Of a stretch of 64,000 nucleotides of DNA, positions 28,201 through 40,200 are shown piece by piece. Position 1 is the first letter of the stretch, and every line of letters begins with the position of its first letter. The stretch covers positions 49,950,610-50,014,609 of the forward strand of contig CM061920.1 in assembly GCA_031002005.1 (NCBI GenBank), written 5' to 3'. Source of the DNA: Vandiemenella viatica (taxonomy: Eukaryota; Arthropoda; Insecta; Orthoptera; Morabidae). The notes under the pieces are model-generated. The model worked only from the letters and a program-made list of their open reading frames with translations. It was not told where the DNA came from and ran no database searches. The position numbers were made by a program, and so were the translations under genes.

Positions 28201-31200
28201 TTCCACGAAAGTGGTGAGTGCGCATTATAGTCGAATGTTATCCAGTAAAATATCTATCTCTATAAACGACTTAAATAAATCTTTCATGACGCAAGGTTTC
28301 CCATGTAGCGACGCGTACATTTAATGCTGCATACCTTAGAAACATGGCCTATAAATCCTTTACAAATTCAGTGCGATCGCATAAATATTTGATGAAGGAT
28401 ATGGCACAGCACATAGTCCCAATAGCAAGCAGTCTTACTTGCCAAGCATTGTTCTACTTACTACATCACTACGAATCGCAATAAATGCTATATACACGAT
28501 CCACATGTAATAAATATGAGGGGTTGCTATTTGTCAGTAGACGCGTACCGGCTTGATGATGTCTGTGCGCTCGAAGAAGCCGTCCTTGCGCCTCGTCCAG
28601 AAGGTGAGGTGCCCCCTGCCGTGCGTGATGAGCAGGTTGTCGTCCAGAGGGTGGAACACCGCCCCCGTCAGGTCGTCCTGCAGCGTCTGCACCAAACACA
28701 ACAAGGTTATGGCCACCCAACGGATGTCGAATTTTTATCTTGCCTTGTTAGATTGAATGTGTGACTGAAATTACTAAAAGAAATTTTCTAGCTCAAAGCA
28801 TCAGGATTATGGATTTTGAATTTCAGAAACCCTCTTATTCTTAAATATAATCCCATTACACTGTTCCCTATATATTTCGAATAACTGCACTTTAAAGAAT
28901 TAATGACGCTTCTTAGTAGAATAAAGCACCCGAAAGGCTGTCTGCTATAGTAGAATCAACCACGAACATGTCCTTCTAATCAATTTTTTATAAAGGTGAA
29001 TAACACGCCAATGGACCTGTGAAAAACATGGCGTGGTGTTTACTTTCTCAGGTTTTGAAAACGGTAAACAATAGTATCAATGTGAAATTTGGTCAGTGCA
29101 GTGTAGTGCTTCATACCTTCAGCAAATTCTACAAAACATACACACAGAAGCCAACCCTGATCATGAGAAAAAAGTAAAAAAGTAACATGTAAGTAGATTT
29201 AATTTCACCTCAACTTTATATTGTTTTGTAAATCAAATGTAACTAAATAAATGAATAAATATCTAACAGATGTCGCTGATGATGCTCTTGATATAGAGCG
29301 AAACGCGTACGACACCAAAATAAAACAAAATTCAATTGCATTGGCGTGTTATTCACCTTTATAAAAAATTGATTAACTTGCAATTGAGGAAATGGCCCAC
29401 AATATCCAGTCATGTCCTTCTAACTCTACACGACGCTTTAGATAAAAGAAAGAAGTTGTCAGAACGCTTGAATGCATCAGACACGAAAAAAAAGTCTAAA
29501 GGTATTATGTAATCTTTCTTTGTTACAAAAGAAACCGATGAATCCTAAGAACGTAATACTAAGAGTCACGAAGAAAGTTCTCCCCGAACAAAGATTTAAT
29601 GTAGTGTAGCGTATTTTAAACTTAATAAAATAAATATTATGGGTAGAAATAGTAAGGTCCTTTCACCATGCAGCGGTAGTACAGACAAAAGAGGACCACA
29701 GTACAAGCTTCAAGGCTGGAAGCAACCCTCTCCGAGGAACCATGAGAAGCGTCGAACCAACCGCTTGGGAACGTTGCTCCTTTCCACACAATGGTAAACA
29801 CATGGCGTATTCTATCCTGGAGCACTTGGTTTTTGCTGCCATGAGACGTAGTAAAATCTTCAAGTGATTAATCAGCAGCTACTCTGAAGCACACCCTTCC
29901 TGTTTCCTTTTTGTGCTCTACGTGGTACTTCCAAGTATTCCACAGAAGATGTTATGAGCCTAGATACTGGTTCTAAGACAGTTATTACCAGTGTAGTTTA
30001 GTTGTATTTTTTAAATTATCAAAAAGTTGATATTGCTTCCTTCCATTAAGAATTTTATTAAAATACTACCTACTAATTTTTGTACTAGTAGTAAAATATG
30101 TAGATCACTCTTCTCAAAGTATGTTTACAGACTAAACTAACGTTAAAGGTGAATGCTAAAACAATCCCATATACGACGCCATTGCCTGGCATGACAATTA
30201 GTTACCAGTAACACTAATAGACTAGTAATGCGTAAAAATACATAACTCAGTTGTAAAGCACAACAATAAAATACAAATATTTATTACTTGCCCTAATGCT
30301 AATAGAATAGTAAAACTATCTATCAATGTAGAATTAAATGTAATAAGAATGACAGTACACTGATGCAAATGTTTTAAATATTACTATCATAAAACACCAG
30401 AAGAAAATAAAGACAAGAAAAACGTTCGTTTTTACAAATAAAAGAAGGGGATTTAATTTTTTAAGTTTTTCTATCCTACTGATATCTTAAATATACTATT
30501 GAAAGTTATCAACATTTTTAAATAGATTAGGGTGGATGTTGTATCACCAAAAACACTTGTGGTGTACTCACGGCGACTTTGCCGAGCAGGTGCCCCCACT
30601 GCCACTGCCACACAGACAGGATGCGCTCCCGACCCGCGTCCACCGCCAGCACGTAGCTGCCGCCGTTCTTCGCCGTCGGAGGAAAACACTGATCAGCATC
30701 ACAACAGGCAGCCAATACAATACATTAGAGGCGGGATGGGACGGGGAACAAGGAACTGGAAGGAAGCATCCCGGCATCCCCCTGGAGTCATCTGGGGAAA
30801 CCATGGAAAACCAAAATCTGGATGCCCGGATGGGGATTCGAACCCGTGTCCTCCCGAACGCTCGGTCTTGCAATGCGTTGGCGAAATAGAAGCGGGTGTG
30901 CAAACAGGAGATACAAGACATGCTGAACAGAAGCGTCAATTATGAGACAGTGATCTGGGTAGTTTGCGGTTCGTATGGTGCAGCAGCCTGCCGAGGACAG
31001 ATCGTGCGAGCGGAGTAGTGGGACCACAGTGCACCACCTTCAAATATCGCATTTAACTAGGTAATTACGCAATGCTAAAAATAGACTGTATCCAGCTCCT
31101 TCCACGTGGAACCTGCAAAGTCCTCCAGAAATTCCAGCTGGATTCCCTTAAAAAACGTAAGATCAAATTTTCCGGGCTGGCAATCAGATACTCGAGGATC

Positions 31201-34200
31201 GACTGATATTCCCTATGGTCGCAATACGTGCGACAAAACAATTTCCACCGTCGCGTGTGATAGACTCTTTCACTGTAAATCACATGTGCCGAAAAATCCG
31301 TCTACACCGCACTTTGCTTTGAACGACCATCACGTCATGCTTTAGCTGCAAATGGTTCAGTTCTTATTGTTCCTTGGAATAATGTCTGCAGCAGAGGAGG
31401 ATCCTATCTTACACAGCTGGGAGTGTATGCCCTACGGAGGTTGTTGCTTGTTAGCAAGACAGCCTCGGTGTCTTTGCCTTGCGAAACTAGTTTCTCATCA
31501 AGACTGAAAAATTCTTGGTTACGGTTATTTCAGTACAACTTGTGTTTGAGCTTACGTTTTTAATATCTTGGCGAGATTTTAAGGATGCAGTTGGGGGAAA
31601 ATGAGTGAAGTTTAATGAAGAAGTACGTATTGTTTTTTCATCTTGGTCAATAACTACAGCGAACTTTAGTTATTGCTTTTAGAATAAAGACCAATTAGAA
31701 GAAATGCTGTAAACGTGTTCACTTCTTTAATTTTTTCTTTAATTGTTCACGCCTAGTTGACGTCAAGGTAATTAGAGGCGAGAAAGTACTGCGGGCAAGG
31801 AACGGGAAGGAAATCGGCCATTTTTTTGAAGGAATCATCTCGGCATTCTCCTGGGGTGATTTGGGGAAACCATGGAAAACCAAAATCTGGATGACCAGAA
31901 GGGGATTCGATCCAGCGTCCTAAAGAATGCAAGGCCAGAGCGTTACAGCTCACCCACCATGCTCGGTCACCTGTTCATACAAGTAATATGTTTTTATTAA
32001 GTGTTTATGACTTATCGACTGCTTTACTGTTTAAGCATTGAATGAGGCCACAGTGGAATTATATTTAATTCTGAAATTGCATACAATAGTGCCTTACACA
32101 TCGAGAGTCGGGATACCTGGAGCATGTTTCAGCTGCGACTTTCACTGCTCGAGCTGCATTCAGATATGCAACCACATGGGAAACAACATTAGCTTTACCT
32201 TCTGACTTTAAGATGAAGAACAAACAAGTGGATGGCGCTGCAAGATGGACCTTATGAATTAGTCTTAAGAGGTTGCGCCCAGTGTACGAGAGTAACCTGT
32301 ACCAGTAACAGCAGAGATGTGAAAGGAAGTTATTTACTGTGCGCTATAATAGTTATTACGAACTGTCAACTGCGTCGAGAACAACTTATTTCTGCGTGTC
32401 TCGTGATAAACAGAAGGACTGGGTACTTAAGCAATTTCGAACTAAATTTCTTTCATAGTGTGAAGCAAACATACGCTTTGTGCTTATAAGATCTGTTAAT
32501 AATAAAGTCATCGGTGTTAGGTGGGACAAGATGTTCAAAATTTTAAAAGAAGTCAGGTCTAAAGTATCGAGATAGAAGAATACTCTATAAACTATATAAG
32601 AATCAAGTGGCTATAATAAAAGTAGAGAATCACGAGAGACATGCATCAGTCAAAAAGGGTGTGAGACAAGCTTGTAGTCTATTCCCGTTAATATTCAACT
32701 TGTATGTAGAAGAAGCAATGAAGAAAGTCAGAGAAAAATTTCCATATGGCATAAGTTTTCATGCAGAAAAAATCAGTATGCTACGATTTGCTGATGACAT
32801 TGTCTAGTTAGCAGGGAGGGCTGAGGATATTGAGAAGTTACTGAATGGCATGAACAAAATACTGAAGGAAGATTTTGGACTGAATATAAATCAAAGCAAG
32901 ATAAAAGTGATGAAATGTAGCAGAAATGATACCAATACTAGTAGATTAAATGTAAAAATAGGATCGGATGCAATAGGAGAAGTGAGTGAGTTCTGTTACT
33001 TGGGCAGCAAAATTACAACCGATGGCCGAAGCAGGAATGATGTTAAAAGCAGAATAGCACTAGCTAAAAGAGCCTTCATGAAAAAGAGAAACCTTTTAGT
33101 TTCAAATATTAATCTCGGAATTAGAAAGAACTTTTTAAAACTCTTTGTGTGGAGCACAACACTTTATGGTAGCGAAACATGGACTTTAAGAATACCGGAG
33201 ATGAAGAAAGTTGAAGCATTTGAAATGTGGTGCTACAGAAGAATGCTGAAAATTAAGTTGACTTACAAAGTAAGAAATGAACGAGTTTTGGAAACGATAG
33301 GTGAGAAAAGAAGTTTGTGGAAGAAGCTTACAGAAAGAAGAGACAGGCTGGTAGGTTATATTTTGAGACATGCTGGATTGGTTAATTTGCTGGTGGAGGG
33401 AACAATCGAAGGTAAGGACTGTAGAAGGACAGATTAGAATATATGAAGCAGATAATTGAGGACGTGGGTTGTAAGGGGTATGTAGAAATGAAGAGGTTAG
33501 TACAGGATAGGAAGGGATGGAGGATTGCATCAAACCAGTCGAAAGACTGACGACAGCAAAAAATTAATTTTTGGATGACAACTCAGAGTATACATGCGCG
33601 GGAAGAGATTACATAAAAGTGATAAGGAAGCATCCATAAAATACGTAGCCCCATTTTGGACTCCTCTGGAACTCAATCCCCCCACGTAGCCTGGCGTTTA
33701 TTTTGTCACTACACAGCCTTCCTACCCCCCCCCCCCCTCAGCTCGTGGCACTTGACTCAAAAAGAAATTTTGTACTGCTTTCTCTTGTCAGACTATCGTA
33801 TTACATGAGGAGATAATTAAATATTCACATGCTCTTGTGTGTTTTGTACTTTATTTTAACTGTGTCAAATAATATGAATGAAAAGCTATGTGGCTTGCCT
33901 CCAAACCCTCCCCCTCTTCCCCCACGTAGCCAAGCTTAGCTTACTACCCAACCTTTTCGTCCCCCCTAGACCAAGCCACATAGTTTATGGACGCTCCCTA
34001 ATGCATAAAATGAAATGAAGGGAATACAGAGCAGGTACGTAGAAGAATAGCTAGTTAGGGACCGTGCACAAACTACGTGGTTCGGTCAAGGGGGGGAGGG
34101 GGATTGGCTGGAAGGCTACGCTGGGCTAAGTGGGTGGGAGGGGGGGTTCTGAGCCAGACCACGTAGCTTTCCTTTCATAACATTTTTCACAGTTAAAAAA

Positions 34201-37200
34201 AGGAACAGAACTCACAACAGCATGTGAATATTTTTTTCCCTCAGTTAATTATCTCTGTATGTAATTTAAAATAGTCTGACAAGAAAAAACAGTACAAAAT
34301 GTCTTCTGGAATCAAAAGGGAGAAAAGTTGCGTGTTACGTGGGGTGGGGGTGGGGGGGAGTTAGAGGCAAAAGTTACGTAGTGGCTAGGTGGGGGGGGAG
34401 GGGGGGGGTTCACTGGAGGCTACGTGGTTTATGCACGCTCCCTTAAAAGTGAAAAATCTAAAAAATTGTCAAACACGATGAAAGTTGGAGGAACAAAAAA
34501 AGTCGTCTGTGAGAGCAGTGAGGTGGGTACTCACGAGCTGCGAGAAGGCGACTGCGCAGACGCCGAGCTCGAGCTCGCCCATGCCGAACACGTAGAGCGT
34601 GAGCAGCGTCTCCGTGCTCCACAGCCGCACGTGCGCCTGCGTCTTGCGGCTGCGCCCCGCCCGCTGCCCAGACGCCACCATCTCGCGGGACGGGTGCAGG
34701 TCCATGCTGGCACACACAACAAACGTAACCAACCTCAAGCCTATTCATGATTCAGGCAAAAATAAAACTCGTTTCACCCAGAATAAAAGATATATTGTAC
34801 AACACAAAACACACAAGAAACTGAACCGATTTTGTATGAAGTGAGAGATTTATTCGCTGGTGCATTAAATAAGGGAAAAAAAAGCAGAGGTCGAAAAAAG
34901 AAATATAAGTGGTTGGGTGGAACGGTGTTCTGCTAAGCAAGGGAAGCAATGCATAAGGCAACAAAATTAATGACTAATAGAAATTATTTAATCATTTCAT
35001 GAAATCTTCTAATCACAAAGCATTCTGTTTTCGATTCCTACAGGCAACAACAGTCATCTATTTCCCTATGAGGGCCGCTTCCTAAAATTTTCAGGATAAA
35101 TCTTTTAACATTTTTAGATATTAACTCATGTTAAAAATCGGAACTTTGCTTGTTATTCAACAAAACAAACCGATTTAGTTTCAACAAATTTCGACTATGT
35201 CCGCTCCATATTTTGTGTTATTAAATCTAAAAAAATGCCAGAAATGCACTTTGGGAATAAGTAAGAAAAATTTCAGTCGCCACAATTGTACGATGACCGT
35301 CGTACAAAGATTGTCGGCTAGCTGTGATGTCAAATGTCACATGAACAGGTAAGATTGTTCACCACACGTGTGCGCTGTGTTCAATTTACTATATTGTGTG
35401 TTAGTGTAAACGTTTCCGAATAACGTGTATTGACTAGTCAAATACCAAAATTTTACTTTCTGTCTCAAAAGCGCCAAATTAATTCCGTGTTGGAGCCGAT
35501 AGCGCTATTGTTCTTTAAGTAATTGGGTCGGCGTTACCTCACGATCCAGCTGTTTCTTTGCTCTTCATACCTTGTCAATATTGTGGGTTGTTTAGCTACT
35601 GAATGATATTGTTTACTTGTAATACAAGATATTGGGCGGGCTCCAAACACGACGCAATCCCTGTAAGTCCATGAACACATCAATGATTTCTGTAAACGCG
35701 AGTACCAGTTTCAGTGTAACCAGACCATTTTAAAAATGATTGCGCCTACCAGATTATTTTGGAGCACCTAGGGTGCAACTAACACCATTTTAATTTCTTC
35801 TGAGGACGCAGATAATTATGTCAAGCTACTGACAAATTAAAAATTTTGTTACATTTTTTCCAAAATTTTCTTCTAAGTAATGTACAGTGCTATTTAAGAT
35901 TGAGCATTAATAATATAATAAGAATCCTTTAGCAGCCGTGTGTGAGAATATGCATGAACTGAATGAAATTACACAGTGTTGTAATGTCCTACAGAGCACG
36001 TCGGCTCGCTGGCGCGGAGGTGTGCTGCCCAACACTATGTGTATCTGAGGGCCAGTCGATGATAGAAGGCAGACGCCTGTCCCCAGAGACATGTTTGGTT
36101 TGACGCAGGGGCGCGGGACACAAACCGCCCTCTCTTCTCGCGATATTTTTGTTTTTTCTGGAGGGCTTGCCGTATGTGGTGCAGTGTGTGGGACAGCCAG
36201 AGGATGGAGGGGATGGCATCTACTCCTCCGAGGTGTTTCTTTTGCTATGTTCTATGTCGTCGGGAGAGGAAGAACGTTGCTGGACGCCAGAGAGCAAGGT
36301 TGTGGGCAGTGGCTGCTGCTACAAGTGATAAACGGAGGTAGCTGTGTGTGTCAGCCGGTCGCGCTGACACCGCCTACGCCGCCGCCGCCGCCGCCGACCA
36401 GTGTCCTGCCGGGTAATGTGTACCGCCTGCTGATATAGAGACATTCTGCATCATCTCAAAACCCTGGAAACGCCCTGAGAGACTCATGCCAGAATTAAAG
36501 AGCTATTAGCCTGGGTGCCTATCATATGTTTGCCACACATTTGTGATCTTGAAATGACAACAATTTTGTCTTAGTGAATAAATTCATTTTATTGTAATGT
36601 GAACCCATTTCTTTTGTGTGATCCCCTGAGAAATGTCATGTGAAAAGCCCATCATAAATATTATTGAATTAAAATAAATTAACTTTTGCAAGCTGGCACC
36701 CTACAAGGTGTTTTTCAAGTCAAAACTAATACCCCGGCCAACGAGATATTACAAAATGGCGCGCCAACCTGTGGCCTGACTGTTTGAGATGTTGCAAACG
36801 TTTCGTTTTAGCGAGTATAACTCTCTACGTGTTTTTCAGCATTTTGGTGGTGTGGCGGTGATAGCAGAGGTCCAGCATATACAATGTATAATGATAAAAT
36901 TGATTATGTGTAATATTTGTTGTTTGTAACAGCATAGGACTCCTGTGGGCGTCCCGAGCAAGGTGATTATTTGTTCATGTGTGTGATATTGAACCGCTGT
37001 TTGTTGATGTTTCATGGGTTGTTGATGTATATAAAAAAATACGTCGTTGCATAAATTGTTGGTCAATGGTGGAGGAGGATGTAAATTGATGGTCTTTGGT
37101 TATATTCGAGTTGTCCTTTTGTTTGTAATTGTTTGTTGGTTTGATGGTTATTCTGTTGTTGGAAAATGTTTGGAGACTAGGGAGGTAAGATTTCCATAGC

Positions 37201-40200
37201 ATCTCAGCGTCGGAAAATTATGCTTGTTTTTGCCTGTCTTCTGTGATGAGTATGGTTTTTAATACATTTTTCTTGCTTGTCGTGTTGTTCGAATGCCCCG
37301 AGCATCTATGCTCTGCATAATTAAGTTTTGTGCGTTTGAGCGTTCATTCATCAGTAATTGTGTTTGAGAATTAATAGAATGTTCACGCGGATTTACCGGC
37401 ATGAGTATTGAATTGTGGGAGGAGATGTGTGGTGAAATATTTGTTTTACGAAGTTTCTAAATTTTTGGGTGCTTTTGAGTGGATGAAACTGAGGTCCGGA
37501 AAATCTACCGGGATGGCACAAAGTCACAGTCCGTCAGAGCCAAAAGATCAGGAATCCGCAATGGAGGGAAATCGTGGTCATTTAATTGATAGCGCCATGG
37601 TTGTAAATGTTGATCGAAGCATTCAGGAGACTGCCACTGGGGAAGGCACTGCTAGTTATCTTCCGATTTCAGAAACTAACGATCATTTCGTGCCGCTGTC
37701 GCAAAACCAGACTAGCGAAATTATGATGCCTCAGAATATCTTGCAGTTTATGCAACAGCTGATGGGACCCATTAACGAAAGGTTAACATCCATAACTGAA
37801 AGTTTGAGCTTGGTTGGTGAACAACAGAGAAACACGAATGAACAACATAGGAAAACCAATGAACAATTGTCGGCGCTCAGGGAGGAACTGACGGCCGCGA
37901 TGGAAAAAGGGGTAGGCGAAATTAAGGAGTCTGTGCAATCGCTGGAAATGGTGCAGAAAACGTTAAGCAGTGGTGTTAACAGCACTAAGGAGCAGGTGTT
38001 GGATGTACAAAGACGCGCGTCGGAAATAGGTCAAGAGACAGAAGGACGGAGTAACTTGCTGGAAACGAGTGTCGTGGAAATTGAGAAGAGCCACAGTGCG
38101 GATTTGACCCAACTTGGAGAAGAGGTGATTCAGATTCGGGTTGCAAAGCTGAAAGCAGAGTGCTACGGTCTCGGTGAAACGCATGAGAGCTTTTCGATTG
38201 AACAGACAAATAAACAGCGGGACATCCATGTGTCGGCGTGTTCGGAATCGGTAAGAACGGACAGACAGACCAAACCATCGAAAATGCCAACTGTCGGACA
38301 CGAAAGACGAGATCTGCGATATTTGTGCATATTTGGATAGGCGGAAACAAATGCCGAACACCTGTTTCAGGCCGAAGGCCACAAGAGAGTGCCAAGCGGC
38401 GTGCGATGTTTTCCGAACGCATGCTACCCTCTGAGCAGGACGCTTTTTTGTGACCGTGTGAGCGAAACGCAGCTGGGGTGTGATTATGAGCGGTATGTGG
38501 GAGGTTTCGAAGAGAGAGATTGTTGCGGAGAACTGAGAGGCGAAATTAGTGCTAAATTCATGCACAGTCAATCAGTGTATTTTGCTGAGAGGAAAGAATT
38601 TGCTGAGAATTTCCGAAGCACAAACGCCAGCGATAAGTATGAGTTTTGGATGTGCGTGGTACACGGAAGGCTCAAAACGGGAGCTAACTAGGCTTAGCCC
38701 CTACCCGAAAAAAAAAAGAGACTTGGTTTGGACCGTAGACATACCCAAGGATATGAAGTAGAGAATAATTATGGTAATAAATAAGTATAATGTTAGTGTC
38801 ATATAGTGGATAGTTCGCAGAAGTGCGTTTGCGACGGGAAAAAAATAAAAAAAAATGCTGTTCTCCCTAATGGACGGAAAGTAAATTCTGGTAGCATCTG
38901 AGAGTTGCGAGAGGAGGAAATTTTGGTTGTAGGTGAAGATTACCTGTGCCATAAAAACAGTTGAATTGATTTGGTACATGGGATGGAATTGAAGAACAGT
39001 CACTGCGTGTGGAGAATGCTAAGATGCGATGATTGATGTCAGGCGAGGAGGAAATAGTTTAACGATTGTGGAAATGAATGTGAGATGGTACGTCATTTTT
39101 CTTTGCTAAACTTCTCTGGCTGCTCTTGAGAGGAAGTTGCTGAATGCTTGATGGACCTAATTTCCAGAGATTTGAAAGTTGTTGGTGGAAGTTTTGACGT
39201 TGGTCGAGTTAAAAAAATAAAGGAAGGTATTTTTGAGAGTTAGTTGTAGCCAGAGCGGCACTGATGTATGGAGAGCACTTAGACTGGAGTAAAGGTGTCA
39301 GTGGATGAGTCCCAATTTGTATTTGCATTTTTCTCGTGAGAAGGACAAGATTTTAAGGTGAAGAGACAACGGACCTGCATGGATTGGAAGGTTTCAGACG
39401 TTCCTTTTGGCAACGGATAGAAGGCCAAGGACGCATAAGCAGTCCGGTTGTCGTTCAATTAATGTGGTGGTAGTAGGTCGTGGAATTCATATGAGGGACT
39501 CCGTTAATTTGTGCTTGAGGTGGTGGAAGTGTGCCGAGTCTGGTATAACGAGGTTTTGTACACTCTGGATTTTTTTCATAATAGCGGGAAGCGGGAATAA
39601 TGTGGTTCCACCAAGTCAAACCAGCATCATGTTTCTCATGCGAGTATCTCGTTCCCTGACATCACTCCTTTGTTTTGAGAGTCGTCTGTTAGCAAAGTAA
39701 TTTTGCCGTTCGAAAGAGATAATTCATGATAGGTGAGAGTATAGGGAAATGCAAATCCCAGATGCAGATTGTCGTTGAATACTACACATTAGTGAAGGTA
39801 TTCTTACTTGTGTCCAAGCGGAGTTACTTCTTCAGAATTTGAGAATTTTTAGAGAAACTTGTGGTTTTGTAAGGTAGGGAATGAAGTTTGATTTTCAAGT
39901 GGAGTATTTCTTTCGGCGCCAGACATGACGTGAGATTTTAATTTAGTTGAGGATAGCTGCGAGTTATACATTGTTAAAGTCTTCCCATATGATTTCTCGA
40001 ATAATAGTTATTGCTTCCACTGTTAGATATTATGCAAGTTATTTGACAGGGTGACGAACTTCTTATGATTATGTATACATTATTCAGTGTGAAGGCATTT
40101 TCTGCAGGGGATAATATGTTTTTTATACTAGGCTAATGAGGCTGTAGATTTGATAGAATACTAGTAGTTTACTTTCTTAGAGTAAGGGATACAGAATAGG

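Noticed and set aside
36091..36438. 115-codon plus frame, with a twin at 41476-41727
   Set aside because: It lies inside the LTR and is repeated at the same place in the other LTR; it shifts frame at the CCG-repeat difference. It is not a gene.
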